Under the pieces are notes generated by a model that was not told the origin of the DNA, searched no databases, and saw only the letters and a program-made list of their open reading frames with translations. From Candidatus Alistipes intestinipullorum (GTDB lineage: Bacteria > Bacteroidota > Bacteroidia > Bacteroidales > Rikenellaceae), in assembly GCA_019113885.1 (NCBI GenBank), contig DXGO01000040.1:1-59349 (forward strand): DNA of 59,349 nucleotides, written 5' to 3'. How positions within the stretch are numbered: the stretch's first letter is position 1; each line of letters starts with the position of its first letter. Positions 36,867-45,407 of this stretch are shown here, in pieces. The position numbers and the translations under genes are program-made.

Positions 36867-38870
36867 TTACTCCTCCTTTTTGGCCCGGAGCGTGTGCCAC
36901 GTGAAGTAGCCGATCAGCACGAGGTACATCACCAGTCCGAGCCACTCGGCGGCATTCGAGGCGGCCCACTGCGAGAGCTTCCAGTCCACGTCGAAGAACT
37001 TCAGCATGGCGCTTACCACGCCCATCAGCGCACCTCCGGCGATGAATCCCGAGGCGATGAGCGTTCCGCGGTCGAAGCGGGCCTTGTTCAGGGCGGCGTC
37101 CTTCGAGCGGTTCGAAACGAACCATGCGATGAGTCCTCCGACCACCAGCGGGGCGTTCAGGTCCATTGGGATGAACATACCCAGCGCGAAGGCTAGGGCC
37201 GGGACGCCGATCGAGGTGAGCACCAGCGCGAGGGCCGCGCCGCAGAAGTAGAGCATCCACGGCGTTTGCCCGCCGGTCATCAGCGGCTGGATTACCGCCG
37301 CCATGGCGTTGGCCTGCGGGGCGACGAGCGCCCCCTCGCCGACGAATCCGAACGACTTGTTGAGGATAATCATCACGCCGGCGACCGTGGCTGCCGAGAC
37401 AAACGTCCCGAGGAACTTCCATGCCTCCTGCTTTTTGGGCGTCGTGCCGAGCCAGTACCCGATCTTGAGGTCGGTGATGAAGCCGCCGGCCATCGAGAGG
37501 GCCGTGCAGACCACGCCGCCGATAATCAGTGCGGCGGTCATGCCCGTTGTTCCGCTCAGTCCCACGCTGACGAGGATCAGCGACGAGAGGATCAGCGTCA
37601 TAAGCGTCATGCCCGAGACGGGGTTCGTGCCCACGATGGCGATGGCGTTGGCCGCCACCGTGGTGAAGAGGAAGGCGATGATGAAGACGATCAGGATCGC
37701 CGTGACGGACTGTACCCATCCGTCGAGCAGCCCGACGTGGAAGAAGACGAAGACGCAGACGAGCGTGGCGATGAGGATCGAGAGGATGCGTTTCATCGAA
37801 AGGTCGCGCTGCGTGCGCTCCGTGGCGGCGGGGCTTGCCTTGCCGCTCCCGAACTCCGATACCGCGAGGCCTACGGCCTGGCGGATGATCTTCGACTGCC
37901 GCACGATCCCGATGATCCCGGCCATGGCGATGCCGCCGATGCCGATCGGTTTGCCGATAAAGGCGTAGAGGTTCTCGGCCGTGAGCAGCCCGGCGGGGTT
38001 GGCCAGAAGCTCCTTGTCGGTCACGCCCAGCAGCGCCCCGAGTGTCGCGGGGTCCAGGGCCTCGGCGAGCGAGCCGACGACCGGCACGATGACGAACCAG
38101 ACGAGGCACGAGCCTGCGGTGATGATCATGGCGTATTTCAGTCCGATGATGTAGCCGAGGCCCAGCACGGCGGCCGAGGTGTTCAGCCCGAAGACCACCT
38201 TGAACTTGTCGGCCGCGACCTGGCCCCATTCGCAGATGCGCGTCGTGACCGTGTCGGTCCAGAGCCCGAAGGTACCCACGACAAAGTCGTAGAGTCCTCC
38301 GACCAGACCCGCCACGGCGAGCAGTTTGGCCTGGTTGCCGCCCTTTTCGCCCGAGACGAGCACTTCGGTCGTGGCCGTGGCCTCGGGGAAGGGGTATTTG
38401 CCGTGCATCTCCTTGACGAAGTATTTGCGGAAAGGGATTAGCAGCACGATGCCGAGCAGCCCGCCGAACAGCGACGAAAGGAAGACCTGCCAGAAGGCGG
38501 CGTCCAGCCCGAGGATGTAGAGCGCCGGGAGGGTGAAGATCGCTCCGGCAACGATCACGCCCGACGAGGCGCCGATCGACTGGATGATGACGTTCTGCCC
38601 GAGCATGTTTTTCTTGCCGAGCACCGTTCCCATGCCGACGGCGATGATGGCGATCGGGATGGCGGCCTCGAAGACCTGCCCGACGCGCAGTCCGAGGTAG
38701 GCTGCGGCGGCCGAGAAGATGACGGCCATCACCACGCCCATCGTCACCGAGTAGGGAGTGACCTCTTTCGGGTTCGACGAGGCCGGCATGACGGGTTGGT
38801 ACTCTTCGCCGGGTTTGAGTTCGCGGTAGGCGTTTTCGGGAAGTGAAGTCTGGGGAGTTTCCTGTTTCAT
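36867..38870 (-). CDS. OPT-family oligopeptide transporter
   Basis: This 667-residue inner-membrane protein has about 14-16 hydrophobic segments. The N-terminal VTMGVVMAVIFSAAAAYLGL and the later PFPEATATTEVL are typical of the OPT family, which imports small peptides or metal chelates with protons. FGLNTSAAVLGLGYIIGL and FALGMFIPMDLNAPLVVGG are further conserved blocks. The neighbouring pepT favours a peptide substrate, by inference. It begins 25 bases after the mazG-like gene. Confidence 0.9.
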   Translation of the reverse strand: MKQETPQTSLPENAYRELKPGEEYQPVMPASSNPKEVTPYSVTMGVVMAVIFSAAAAYLGLRVGQVFEAAIPIAIIAVGMGTVLGKKNMLGQNVIIQSIGASSGVIVAGAIFTLPALYILGLDAAFWQVFLSSLFGGLLGIVLLIPFRKYFVKEMHGKYPFPEATATTEVLVSGEKGGNQAKLLAVAGLVGGLYDFVVGTFGLWTDTVTTRICEWGQVAADKFKVVFGLNTSAAVLGLGYIIGLKYAMIITAGSCLVWFVIVPVVGSLAEALDPATLGALLGVTDKELLANPAGLLTAENLYAFIGKPIGIGGIAMAGIIGIVRQSKIIRQAVGLAVSEFGSGKASPAATERTQRDLSMKRILSILIATLVCVFVFFHVGLLDGWVQSVTAILIVFIIAFLFTTVAANAIAIVGTNPVSGMTLMTLILSSLILVSVGLSGTTGMTAALIIGGVVCTALSMAGGFITDLKIGYWLGTTPKKQEAWKFLGTFVSAATVAGVMIILNKSFGFVGEGALVAPQANAMAAVIQPLMTGGQTPWMLYFCGAALALVLTSIGVPALAFALGMFIPMDLNAPLVVGGLIAWFVSNRSKDAALNKARFDRGTLIASGFIAGGALMGVVSAMLKFFDVDWKLSQWAASNAAEWLGLVMYLVLIGYFTWHTLRAKKEE

Positions 38871-38895
38871 GGGTAGAGGCGTTTAGTCGTTTGGG

Positions 38896-39222
38896 TCAAC
38901 GGTTGTCGCCGCTGCCCGTGATGCGGTGGCGTTCCATGCGCGAGCGGAGTTTGTCGACGTTCATCTGCGCCACCTCCTCGAGGTCGTAGCCGAGGTCGCG
39001 CGAGAGCGTCGCGCAGTACCACAGCACGTCGCCGATCTCCTTGACGATTTCGAGCCGCTTTTCGTCGGTGAACTCCTTGTGGCCGTCGCGGATCACCTTC
39101 TTGACCTTGTCGGCCACTTCGCCGGCCTCGCCCGTAAGGCCCAGTGTGGGATAGACAATGCGGCTGTCTTCGGGATAGATGGCCGTTTCGAGGGCATGTT
39201 GCTGGTATTCGTTGAGTGTCAT
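38896..39222 (-). CDS. MazG-like nucleotide pyrophosphohydrolase
   Basis: This 108-residue all-alpha NTP pyrophosphatase of the MazG/dUTPase-C clan is related to house-cleaning enzymes. TGEAGEVADKVKKV and the downstream EIGDVLWYCATLS form the EExxE...ExxD magnesium-binding pattern. A single domain is present, unlike E. coli MazG. The start MTLNEYQQHALETA at 39222 is chosen; the frame is open further upstream but crosses the terminator and promoter. The substrate is unknown. Confidence 0.85.
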   Translation of the reverse strand: MTLNEYQQHALETAIYPEDSRIVYPTLGLTGEAGEVADKVKKVIRDGHKEFTDEKRLEIVKEIGDVLWYCATLSRDLGYDLEEVAQMNVDKLRSRMERHRITGSGDNR

Positions 39223-39266
39223 GATTGGGAATGTTTTCGGTGCTGTTTGTGACAATTTCCAAAGGA

Positions 39267-39274
39267 CAAAAATA
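39267..39274 (-). promoter_or_regulatory. Candidate -7 box for the mazG-OPT-pepT-nadE operon
   Basis: TATTTTTG on the minus strand is an exact TAnnTTTG match, 44 bases before the mazG-like ATG and just after the upstream terminator. No good -33 box is seen at the usual distance, so this rests on one element and position. Confidence 0.5.
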
Positions 39275-39298
39275 GGAATTTTTTCGGAAGAATCCGCG

Positions 39299-39338
39299 AA
39301 AAAGCCCGGCAAGCGACCGAATTTTCGGGCTGCCGGGC
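39299..39338 (-). terminator. Terminator after the GH123-like gene
   Basis: GCCCGGCA (39304-39311) pairs with TGCCGGGC (39331-39338), and the minus-strand transcript then enters five U residues. It separates the manC-murF group from the mazG-like operon. Confidence 0.75.
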
Positions 39339-39384
39339 CATTTTGCGTGGGTGCGTCCTTGCGCAACGGAGCGTATGCCGGAAC

Positions 39385-41118
39385 TCAGAGCGTATTGAGC
39401 CGTGCGCGGGCTGCGCGGAGCGTCTCCTCCCAGCCCTCGAACTCCACGGGCGAGCGGAACGGTTCGAGCAGCGCGTCGAGCTCCGCGCGTCGCGTCGTGT
39501 CGGAGGCGAACTCCTCGCGCAGCAGGCGGATCTTCTCCCAGTCCTGAATGCCCTCGACGAGGCGTTCGAAACGGATCGACGAGCGTCCCTCGGGATAGAC
39601 GATCGAGGTGTCGCCCGCGGCCCACGTGCGGAACCTCGTGTCGCGGATCGGGTCCTCGACCCACGAGTTGTAGGCCCAGCGCAGGAATCCGTCGTAATCC
39701 TCGGCGGCGGCGTACCAGCTCAGATAGGTTGCCTCGGCCGGGGCCGATGAGGTGTAGGTGTTGGGGAATCCCGACGAGCAGCAGACATAGTAGGTGGTCG
39801 TCAGCCCTTGGGCGCGGCGGTCGGCGATATCCTTGCGGTCGACGGGCCCGAAGATTCCGGCACACATGTCGCGGAGGTAGGGGTAGCGTTTGTAGCTCTT
39901 GTGGTTGTCGGCCAGGGCGATGCCCAGTTCGGGCGCCACCTCCTTGAGCAGCGCCGTCGCTTCGTCCATCATCTCGGGCGAACGTTCGTCCATGGCGATG
40001 TTGGTGATGGAGAGCCACCCCCGTTCGTCGAGGTGCTCGACGAAGGCCTTCAGGAAGGGTTCCCACATCTCGCGGAAAGCCGGTGTGTCGGGCGAGGCCT
40101 GCACGTCGACCATTTGGCCCGAAACCTCGTCGCGGTAGTGCAGCATGTCGTTCCACGGCAGCATCGAGTAGCAGTTGATGTACTTGCCGATGCCCAGGTC
40201 GAGCATGAATTCCACCCAACGGTCGAATACCGTGAAGTCGTACTCCCACCCGCCGTCGGCCAGGCGCGTCCAGACGATCATGTCGGCATAGGCGTCGTAA
40301 CACTGGTTGTTCCAGGGGTCTTTGTTGAGGGTCGCGGTGATGACCTTCTGCCCGGCCGCGGCGAGTTGCCGCATCGTCGGGCGCATCCGTTCGAAGTGCT
40401 CGTCGCTCCACACCTCGACGCCTTCGATGCGGGCTACGGCCGCCGGGTGCTGCCACAGGTCGAGGTGGTAGACCCAATCTTCCGGGGCAGGCAGCGTGCG
40501 CGGCACGACGTCGAGGTGCAGGGTCAGCGTCTTGTCGAGCCCCCGGCCCTTGATGTGCACCGGAGCCGTGTAATGCCCGGGCGCGGCGTCGCGCGGGATG
40601 TCGACCGTGATCCATACGGGGCGGGTCGAGCGGGCCGGAATGTCGAGCGTGGCACACTCGTCGAGCAGGTCGGCCTCGAGGTGCACGGGGTTGTTCTCGG
40701 GACGCTTGCCGCACGGCTGTTCGGGCAGGAAGCGGTCGCTGAGGACGTATTTCACCATCCGCGTGCGGGCGATGCCCGGGAGTTTCGTGCCCTCTTCGGC
40801 TACGAAATCCCCGATCGTGCAGCTCAGGCCGCCGATGGCTTCGGGGGTCGAGACGACCGTTTGGGCCGAGACTTTCTCGCCACGCCATCCGGCGAGCGTC
40901 GCCTCTTCAGCAACTGGGCCCTCGTAGGGTGTCGTGCGGGGATAGCGGATATCGGTCGAACCGAACGTGACGATCGGTTCTTCGATGGCGGCCCATGTCT
41001 CGGGGCGTTCGCCCTGCGGGTCGGCGGGTTCCGTCCAGTCGAAATGCGAAGTTTGCGGTGGGGTCCCCGTGCAGGCGAGCAGTGTCAGCAGGGGAAGGGT
41101 CAGCAGGAGTTTTTTCAT
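39385..41118 (-). CDS. DUF4091 / GH123-like lipoprotein
   Basis: This 577-residue protein has a lipoprotein signal peptide (MKKLLLTLPLLTLLACTG). An N-terminal beta-sandwich (about 40-210) is followed by a TIM-barrel-like domain and a C-terminal DUF4091 region. DUF4091 proteins belong to the GH123 N-acetylgalactosaminidase group. The adjacent Asp377-Glu378 in NIAMDERSPE matches the Asp-Glu pair used in that substrate-assisted mechanism. It probably acts on hexosamine-containing glycans in the periplasm or on the cell surface; the exact substrate is unknown. There is no SusC/SusD pair nearby, so it is an orphan glycosidase beside cell-wall genes. Confidence 0.8.
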   Translation of the reverse strand: MKKLLLTLPLLTLLACTGTPPQTSHFDWTEPADPQGERPETWAAIEEPIVTFGSTDIRYPRTTPYEGPVAEEATLAGWRGEKVSAQTVVSTPEAIGGLSCTIGDFVAEEGTKLPGIARTRMVKYVLSDRFLPEQPCGKRPENNPVHLEADLLDECATLDIPARSTRPVWITVDIPRDAAPGHYTAPVHIKGRGLDKTLTLHLDVVPRTLPAPEDWVYHLDLWQHPAAVARIEGVEVWSDEHFERMRPTMRQLAAAGQKVITATLNKDPWNNQCYDAYADMIVWTRLADGGWEYDFTVFDRWVEFMLDLGIGKYINCYSMLPWNDMLHYRDEVSGQMVDVQASPDTPAFREMWEPFLKAFVEHLDERGWLSITNIAMDERSPEMMDEATALLKEVAPELGIALADNHKSYKRYPYLRDMCAGIFGPVDRKDIADRRAQGLTTTYYVCCSSGFPNTYTSSAPAEATYLSWYAAAEDYDGFLRWAYNSWVEDPIRDTRFRTWAAGDTSIVYPEGRSSIRFERLVEGIQDWEKIRLLREEFASDTTRRAELDALLEPFRSPVEFEGWEETLRAARARLNTL

Positions 41119-41195
41119 GGTTGCAGGTTATATGCGGTTGGTTTGAACGTTTGGCGTGTATGGCTGGTGCTCCGTGAAGCGTCGGGGTGCGGAAC

Positions 41196-42188
41196 TCACA
41201 GCGCCCCGATGAACTCCGTCACGGCCTCGGTCAGTTCCGGCGCCAGCGCCAGTGTCGAGTCGGTGTAGGCGGCGAGTTGTTCGTTGAGCGTGCGTCCGTC
41301 GCTCTTCTTGAGCGTATGGGTCATCCCCTTGACCACCACTTTGCGTGCCCGGGGCTGCGCGTCGGCCAGCGCATCGGCCTCGGCAGCCGGTACCTGCAGG
41401 TCATTGTCGCCCTGGAGGATCAGCACCGGGATCTCCAGTGCCGCAATCAGCCGGCAGGGGTCGTAACGGAAGGCCGAGATCAGAAAGGGTTGTACCGAAG
41501 GGTCGAACAGTGCGGTGAGCGGCTGCGGGATGTCGTCGACCCGCTTCCCGTGACGCAGAGCGTCGATGATTCCCGTGGCACGGATGTAGAGCCCCGGATC
41601 GGTCGTCGCCAGTTGTTGGGCGAGCTGCCCCTGGAGGATGAAGTCGAGCGGGTGCCCGGCGCCCGAGACCTCGATGACGGCCGTAATCCGCGGATTTCCC
41701 TGGGCCGCGCAGAGGGCGATCGTCGCCCCTTCGCTGTGGCCCAGGAGGACGATTTTCCGAAACCCCTCGCCTGCCAGATGGTCGACCCAAGCCGCGGCGT
41801 CGGCGACGAAATCCTCGAAAACGACCTCCGAAAGCCGTTCCGGGTCGTCGTACACACTTTGTGCGATGCCGCGCTTGTCGTAGCGCAGCGAGGCGATGCC
41901 GGCCTTTTCGAGGGCTTCGGCCAGGTAGCGGAACGCATTGGTGCGGATACCCAGGCGGTTGTTGCAGTCGCGGTCGGTGGGGCCCGAGCCGGCGATCATC
42001 ACCACGACGGTCTCAGCCGGCGGGCCGTCGGGCACGACGAGTGTCCCGTATAGTGTCCCGAAGTCGCGGGTCAGAGCGATCTCTCTTTCGGCGGCCGCAA
42101 GCCGCGGCCCTGCAAACAGGGCGAAGAGCCCGGCCGACAGTATCGACAGTCGTCTGATGGAGAGGATGTTGCGGAGAATCTGCTTCAT
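41196..42188 (-). CDS. Secreted alpha/beta hydrolase
   Basis: This 330-residue protein has an N-terminal hydrophobic segment (LSILSAGLFALFAGPRLAAA) that looks like a signal peptide. The fold shows VVMIAGSGPTDRDCN (oxyanion region), the nucleophile elbow LLGHSEGATIA, a likely Asp in LILQGDNDLQVP and the His in VVVKGMTHTL. This is the serine hydrolase or esterase family close to YqeF/BAAT-like periplasmic proteins. The substrate is unknown. It lies 20 bases after murF. Confidence 0.85.
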   Translation of the reverse strand: MKQILRNILSIRRLSILSAGLFALFAGPRLAAAEREIALTRDFGTLYGTLVVPDGPPAETVVVMIAGSGPTDRDCNNRLGIRTNAFRYLAEALEKAGIASLRYDKRGIAQSVYDDPERLSEVVFEDFVADAAAWVDHLAGEGFRKIVLLGHSEGATIALCAAQGNPRITAVIEVSGAGHPLDFILQGQLAQQLATTDPGLYIRATGIIDALRHGKRVDDIPQPLTALFDPSVQPFLISAFRYDPCRLIAALEIPVLILQGDNDLQVPAAEADALADAQPRARKVVVKGMTHTLKKSDGRTLNEQLAAYTDSTLALAPELTEAVTEFIGAL

Positions 42189-42208
42189 GGGCGGGATGGA
42201 GGTGGGGT

Positions 42209-43486
42209 TCAGAGCTTATCGAGGGCCTTTTCGAGCCCGATGCCGCGCGAACCCTTGACCAGGATCAGCGCCCCTTCGATCGGGTGTTCGGCCAGGCGGG
42301 CGGTCAGCTCGTCACACGAGGCGCAGAGCGTTATGTTGCGGGGCGTTGCGGACTGCGCGGCGCATGCCCGGGCAAACTCCCTGCCGACAAGAACGGTCTC
42401 TACGTCGGGATGACCGGCCACGAGCCCGATGATTTCGGCATGCTCGCGGCATGACCAGTCGCCCAGTTCGAGCATGTCGCCCAGGATCAGTACCCGGCGG
42501 CTGCGGGCTCCGAGCGGCTCGCCGAGCAGGTGCTCCACGGCGGCCCGCATGCTGAGCGGATTGGCATTGTAGCAGTCGGCGATGACCGTATTCCGGGAGG
42601 TCTCGATGCGTTGCGAACGGTAGTTGTCGGGCACGTACCCGGCTACGGCGCGGCGGATCGCCTCGTCCGGGATGCCGAAATGGCGCCCTACGGCCACCGC
42701 CGCCGCAATGTTATATCGGTTGTAGTCCCCCTCCAGCCGGCTTTCGATGCCGTTGGCCAGCGACGTGGGGTAGTATTCGGCCTTCAGCCCCGGGCGTTCG
42801 GCCGCCATGGCGCAGAGCGTCGCGTCCTCCTCGCGGACGAATGCCGTTCCTCCGTGTGCCGCGAGGTAGTCGAACACCTCGCCCTTGCCGCGACGTACTC
42901 CCTCGGGGCCTCCGAAGCCCTCGAGGTGTGCGCGGCCGATGTTGGTCAGCACTCCGTAGTCGGGCTCGGCGATCGAGGTCAGCAGCCGCAGCTCGCCGCA
43001 GGCGCTCGCCCCCATCTCCACGATGCCGAAGGTCGTCGCGCGGGTCATCGACAGCAGCGTCAGCGGCACGCCGATGTGGTTGTTCAGGTTGCCCCGCGTG
43101 GCGTAGACTTCGAAACGTGCGGCCAGCACGCGGCTTACGAGCTCCTTGGTCGTGGTCTTACCGCTGCTGCCCGAGATGGCCAGTACCGGGATGCCCAATG
43201 CGCGGCGGTGCGTGCGAGCCAGCGCCTGAAGCACCCCGAGCGTATCGTCGACCAGCACGATCCGGTCGTCGTCGGGATCAACCCCGGCCGCGGCAAGCGC
43301 CTCCGCACGGTCGGCGATGGCCGCCGCAGCCCCCTTTTCGAGGGCCTCGCCGACGAAACGGTTGCCGTCGAAGTTGGCTCCGTGCAGGGCGAAAAAGATC
43401 GAACCCGGCTCGATGCACCGGGTATCGGTCGAAACGCGCGGATGGGCGCGGAACAGTTCGTAGAGGTCAGATGTGCTTGTCGCCAT
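42209..43486 (-). CDS. murF: UDP-MurNAc-tripeptide D-Ala-D-Ala ligase (MurF)
   Basis: This 425-residue Mur ligase adds D-Ala-D-Ala to the peptidoglycan precursor. The P-loop [13 protein letters not shown], the central ATPase motif [13 protein letters not shown] and the C-terminal [14 protein letters not shown] are characteristic of MurF. Its first 20 bases overlap the end of manC in another frame. It is slightly shorter than E. coli MurF (452). No other mur gene is adjacent. Confidence 0.94.
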   Translation of the reverse strand: MATSTSDLYELFRAHPRVSTDTRCIEPGSIFFALHGANFDGNRFVGEALEKGAAAAIADRAEALAAAGVDPDDDRIVLVDDTLGVLQALARTHRRALGIPVLAISGSSGKTTTKELVSRVLAARFEVYATRGNLNNHIGVPLTLLSMTRATTFGIVEMGASACGELRLLTSIAEPDYGVLTNIGRAHLEGFGGPEGVRRGKGEVFDYLAAHGGTAFVREEDATLCAMAAERPGLKAEYYPTSLANGIESRLEGDYNRYNIAAAVAVGRHFGIPDEAIRRAVAGYVPDNYRSQRIETSRNTVIADCYNANPLSMRAAVEHLLGEPLGARSRRVLILGDMLELGDWSCREHAEIIGLVAGHPDVETVLVGREFARACAAQSATPRNITLCASCDELTARLAEHPIEGALILVKGSRGIGLEKALDKL

Positions 43487-44540
43487 TGTGGAATTTCACT
43501 TCGTCGATGAACTTCTTGATGTTCTGCTCGTCGGTGCGCGGACAGATCATCAGCACGTCGTCGGTGTCGACCACGATGTACTCCTTCAACCCGCTGATGA
43601 CGGCGATCTTCCCCTCGGGCAGCGAGACGATCGACGAACGCGTGTCGTAGACGTAGCACCCCTCGGCCGGGATGGCGTTGGCATAGCGGTCCTTGCGCGA
43701 GAGCTGGTAGACCGAGCCCCAGGTGCCGACATCGCTCCAGCCGAATTCGCCGCAGCGGACATAGACATTGTCGGCCTTCTCCATGATGCCGTAGTCGATC
43801 GAGATGGCGCGGCACTCCGAGAATGCGGTCTCGATGATCCGGCGCTCCGTCTCGGGGTCGGAGGCCTGCATCACGCCGCTGAAGAGCGCATGGTGTTCGG
43901 GCAGGTATTTTTCGAAGGCCTCGATGATCGAGCGAACCTTCCAGATGAAGATGCCCGAGTTCCAGAAGAACTCTCCCGACTGGATGAATATCTGCGCCAG
44001 TTCGAGGTTGGGCTTCTCGGTGAAGCACTTCACCTTGCTGATGAGGCTGTTGTCCGAGACCTGGATGTATCCGTAACCCGTGTCGGGGCGCGTGGGTTTG
44101 ATGCCCACGGTCATCAGGGCGTCGTGCTCCGAGGCGAAGTCGGCGCATTCGGCGATGATCGCCCGGAAATCCTCTTCGTTGAGGATCAGGTGGTCCGACG
44201 GCGTGACGATCATCTCGGCATCGGGATTGCGTTTCATCAGCGTATAGGCCGCATAGGCGATGCAGGGGGCGGTGTTGCGCCCCACGGGTTCGCACAGCAC
44301 CTGGGAGGCGTCGAGTTCCGGAATGTGCTCGAGCACCTGGGCCTTGTATTTGTCGTTGGTCACCACCAGGAAATTCTCCGGGGGCACGATCTTCTCGAAG
44401 CGTTCGTAGGTGTGGCGGATGAAGGATTTTCCCGTCCCGAGAATGTCGAGAAACTGCTTCGGCCGCGAGAGCCGGCTCTTGGGCCAGAAGCGCGTTCCGA
44501 TACCGCCCGCCATGATGACACAATATTTGTTGCTGGCCAT
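43467..44540 (-). CDS. manC: Mannose-1-phosphate guanylyltransferase
   Basis: This 357-residue nucleotidyltransferase makes GDP-mannose from mannose-1-phosphate and [24 protein letters not shown] is the pyrophosphorylase signature, with [19 protein letters not shown] and [12 protein letters not shown] downstream. The C-terminal cupin isomerase domain of bifunctional ManC is absent, so it is the single-domain type. GDP-mannose would feed surface polysaccharides. The ATG at 44540 lies 25 bases after a -7-like box. Confidence 0.93.
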   Translation of the reverse strand: MASNKYCVIMAGGIGTRFWPKSRLSRPKQFLDILGTGKSFIRHTYERFEKIVPPENFLVVTNDKYKAQVLEHIPELDASQVLCEPVGRNTAPCIAYAAYTLMKRNPDAEMIVTPSDHLILNEEDFRAIIAECADFASEHDALMTVGIKPTRPDTGYGYIQVSDNSLISKVKCFTEKPNLELAQIFIQSGEFFWNSGIFIWKVRSIIEAFEKYLPEHHALFSGVMQASDPETERRIIETAFSECRAISIDYGIMEKADNVYVRCGEFGWSDVGTWGSVYQLSRKDRYANAIPAEGCYVYDTRSSIVSLPEGKIAVISGLKEYIVVDTDDVLMICPRTDEQNIKKFIDEVKFHNGDKHI

Positions 44541-44564
44541 GAGTTATTATGTAGGTTAACTCGA

Positions 44565-44592
44565 CAAAGATAAAAATATTTTAGTAACTTTG
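44565..44592. promoter_or_regulatory. Divergent -7 boxes for manC and pssA
   Basis: TATCTTTG on the minus strand (44565-44572) and TAACTTTG on the plus strand (44585-44592) are exact TAnnTTTG matches facing away from each other, 12 bases apart. Neither has a good -33 box at 19-21 bases, so the call rests on the -7 boxes and their position between divergent genes. Confidence 0.5.
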
Positions 44593-44624
44593 CCGCCTAT
44601 CGGGAATTAAATTTCATCCGGGCA

Positions 44625-45350
44625 ATGAAAATCAAACTCTTCACCATCCCCAATCTGCTGACGTTGTCGAATCTCATGTGCGGCACCTTCGCGGCGCTTT
44701 CGGCACTGATCTACGACAACCTCGAATGGGCTTTCTGGTTCGTGGTGCTGGCCGCCGTGTTCGACTTCTTCGACGGGTTCGTCGCGCGCCTGCTGCGTCA
44801 GAGTTCCCCCATCGGCGTGCAGCTCGACTCGCTGGCCGACATGATCTCGTTCGGGTTCGTGCCCGCGGCGGTGCTCTATGCGATGACCACCCGCTCGCTG
44901 GATGAAGGGGAGACCCTCCTGCGTTATGCCTATACGGTCGTGTGCTTCGCCATGGCGGCCTTCTCGGCGCTGCGGCTGGCGAAGTTCAACATCGACGAGA
45001 CGCAGCATGAGGAGTTCTGCGGCCTCCCGACTCCGGCCAATGCCCTCTTCTTTACGTCGCTGGGGTTGATTTACGCCCGCACGGGTTTCGATTTCGGCGG
45101 ACAACTGCTCATCCTCGCCATGCCCCCGATGTCGTGGCTGCTCGTCTCCCCCGTGCGGATGTTCTCGCTCAAGTTCCAGGGCTTCGGGTGGCGTGGAAAT
45201 GCGATCCGCTACCTCTTCCTGGCGACCTGTGTGGTGCTGATCGCCGTGCTGCGCCTCTACGCCATCCCGACGATCATCCTCCTCTACATCCTCGTGTCGG
45301 CGATCCGTTGGGGCCTGCGCATGGCGGCCGAAAACGGGCGAAAAGACTGA
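44625..45350 (+). CDS. pssA: CDP-alcohol phosphatidyltransferase (phosphatidylserine synthase type)
   Basis: This 241-residue integral membrane enzyme transfers a phosphatidyl group from CDP-diacylglycerol. The family motif DG-x2-AR-x8-G-x3-D-x3-D is intact (DGFVAR, then G, QLDSLAD). About seven to eight hydrophobic segments are visible. The N-terminus MKIKLFTIPNLLTLSNLMCG resembles class II phosphatidylserine synthases, so serine is the likely acceptor. No psd gene is next to it. Confidence 0.88.
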   Translation: MKIKLFTIPNLLTLSNLMCGTFAALSALIYDNLEWAFWFVVLAAVFDFFDGFVARLLRQSSPIGVQLDSLADMISFGFVPAAVLYAMTTRSLDEGETLLRYAYTVVCFAMAAFSALRLAKFNIDETQHEEFCGLPTPANALFFTSLGLIYARTGFDFGGQLLILAMPPMSWLLVSPVRMFSLKFQGFGWRGNAIRYLFLATCVVLIAVLRLYAIPTIILLYILVSAIRWGLRMAAENGRKD

Positions 45351-45353
45351 TAG

Positions 45354-45384
45354 TTGCATAATTAAAAAATTTTAATTACCTTTG
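45354..45384 (+). promoter_or_regulatory. Promoter of the porin-lytic transglycosylase unit
   Basis: TTG (45354-45356), 20 bases, then TACCTTTG (45377-45384), a full -7 match. It lies directly after the pssA stop in an AT-rich stretch, 23 bases before the porin ATG. Confidence 0.65.
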
Positions 45385-45407
45385 CCGCGGATTTCCGCTC
45401 TTTGGCT

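Noticed and set aside
38867..40888. A 673-codon minus-strand frame spanning mazG and the GH123-like gene
   Set aside because: It crosses a terminator and a promoter, is very Arg/Pro-rich, and only its last part coincides with real coding sequence in another frame.
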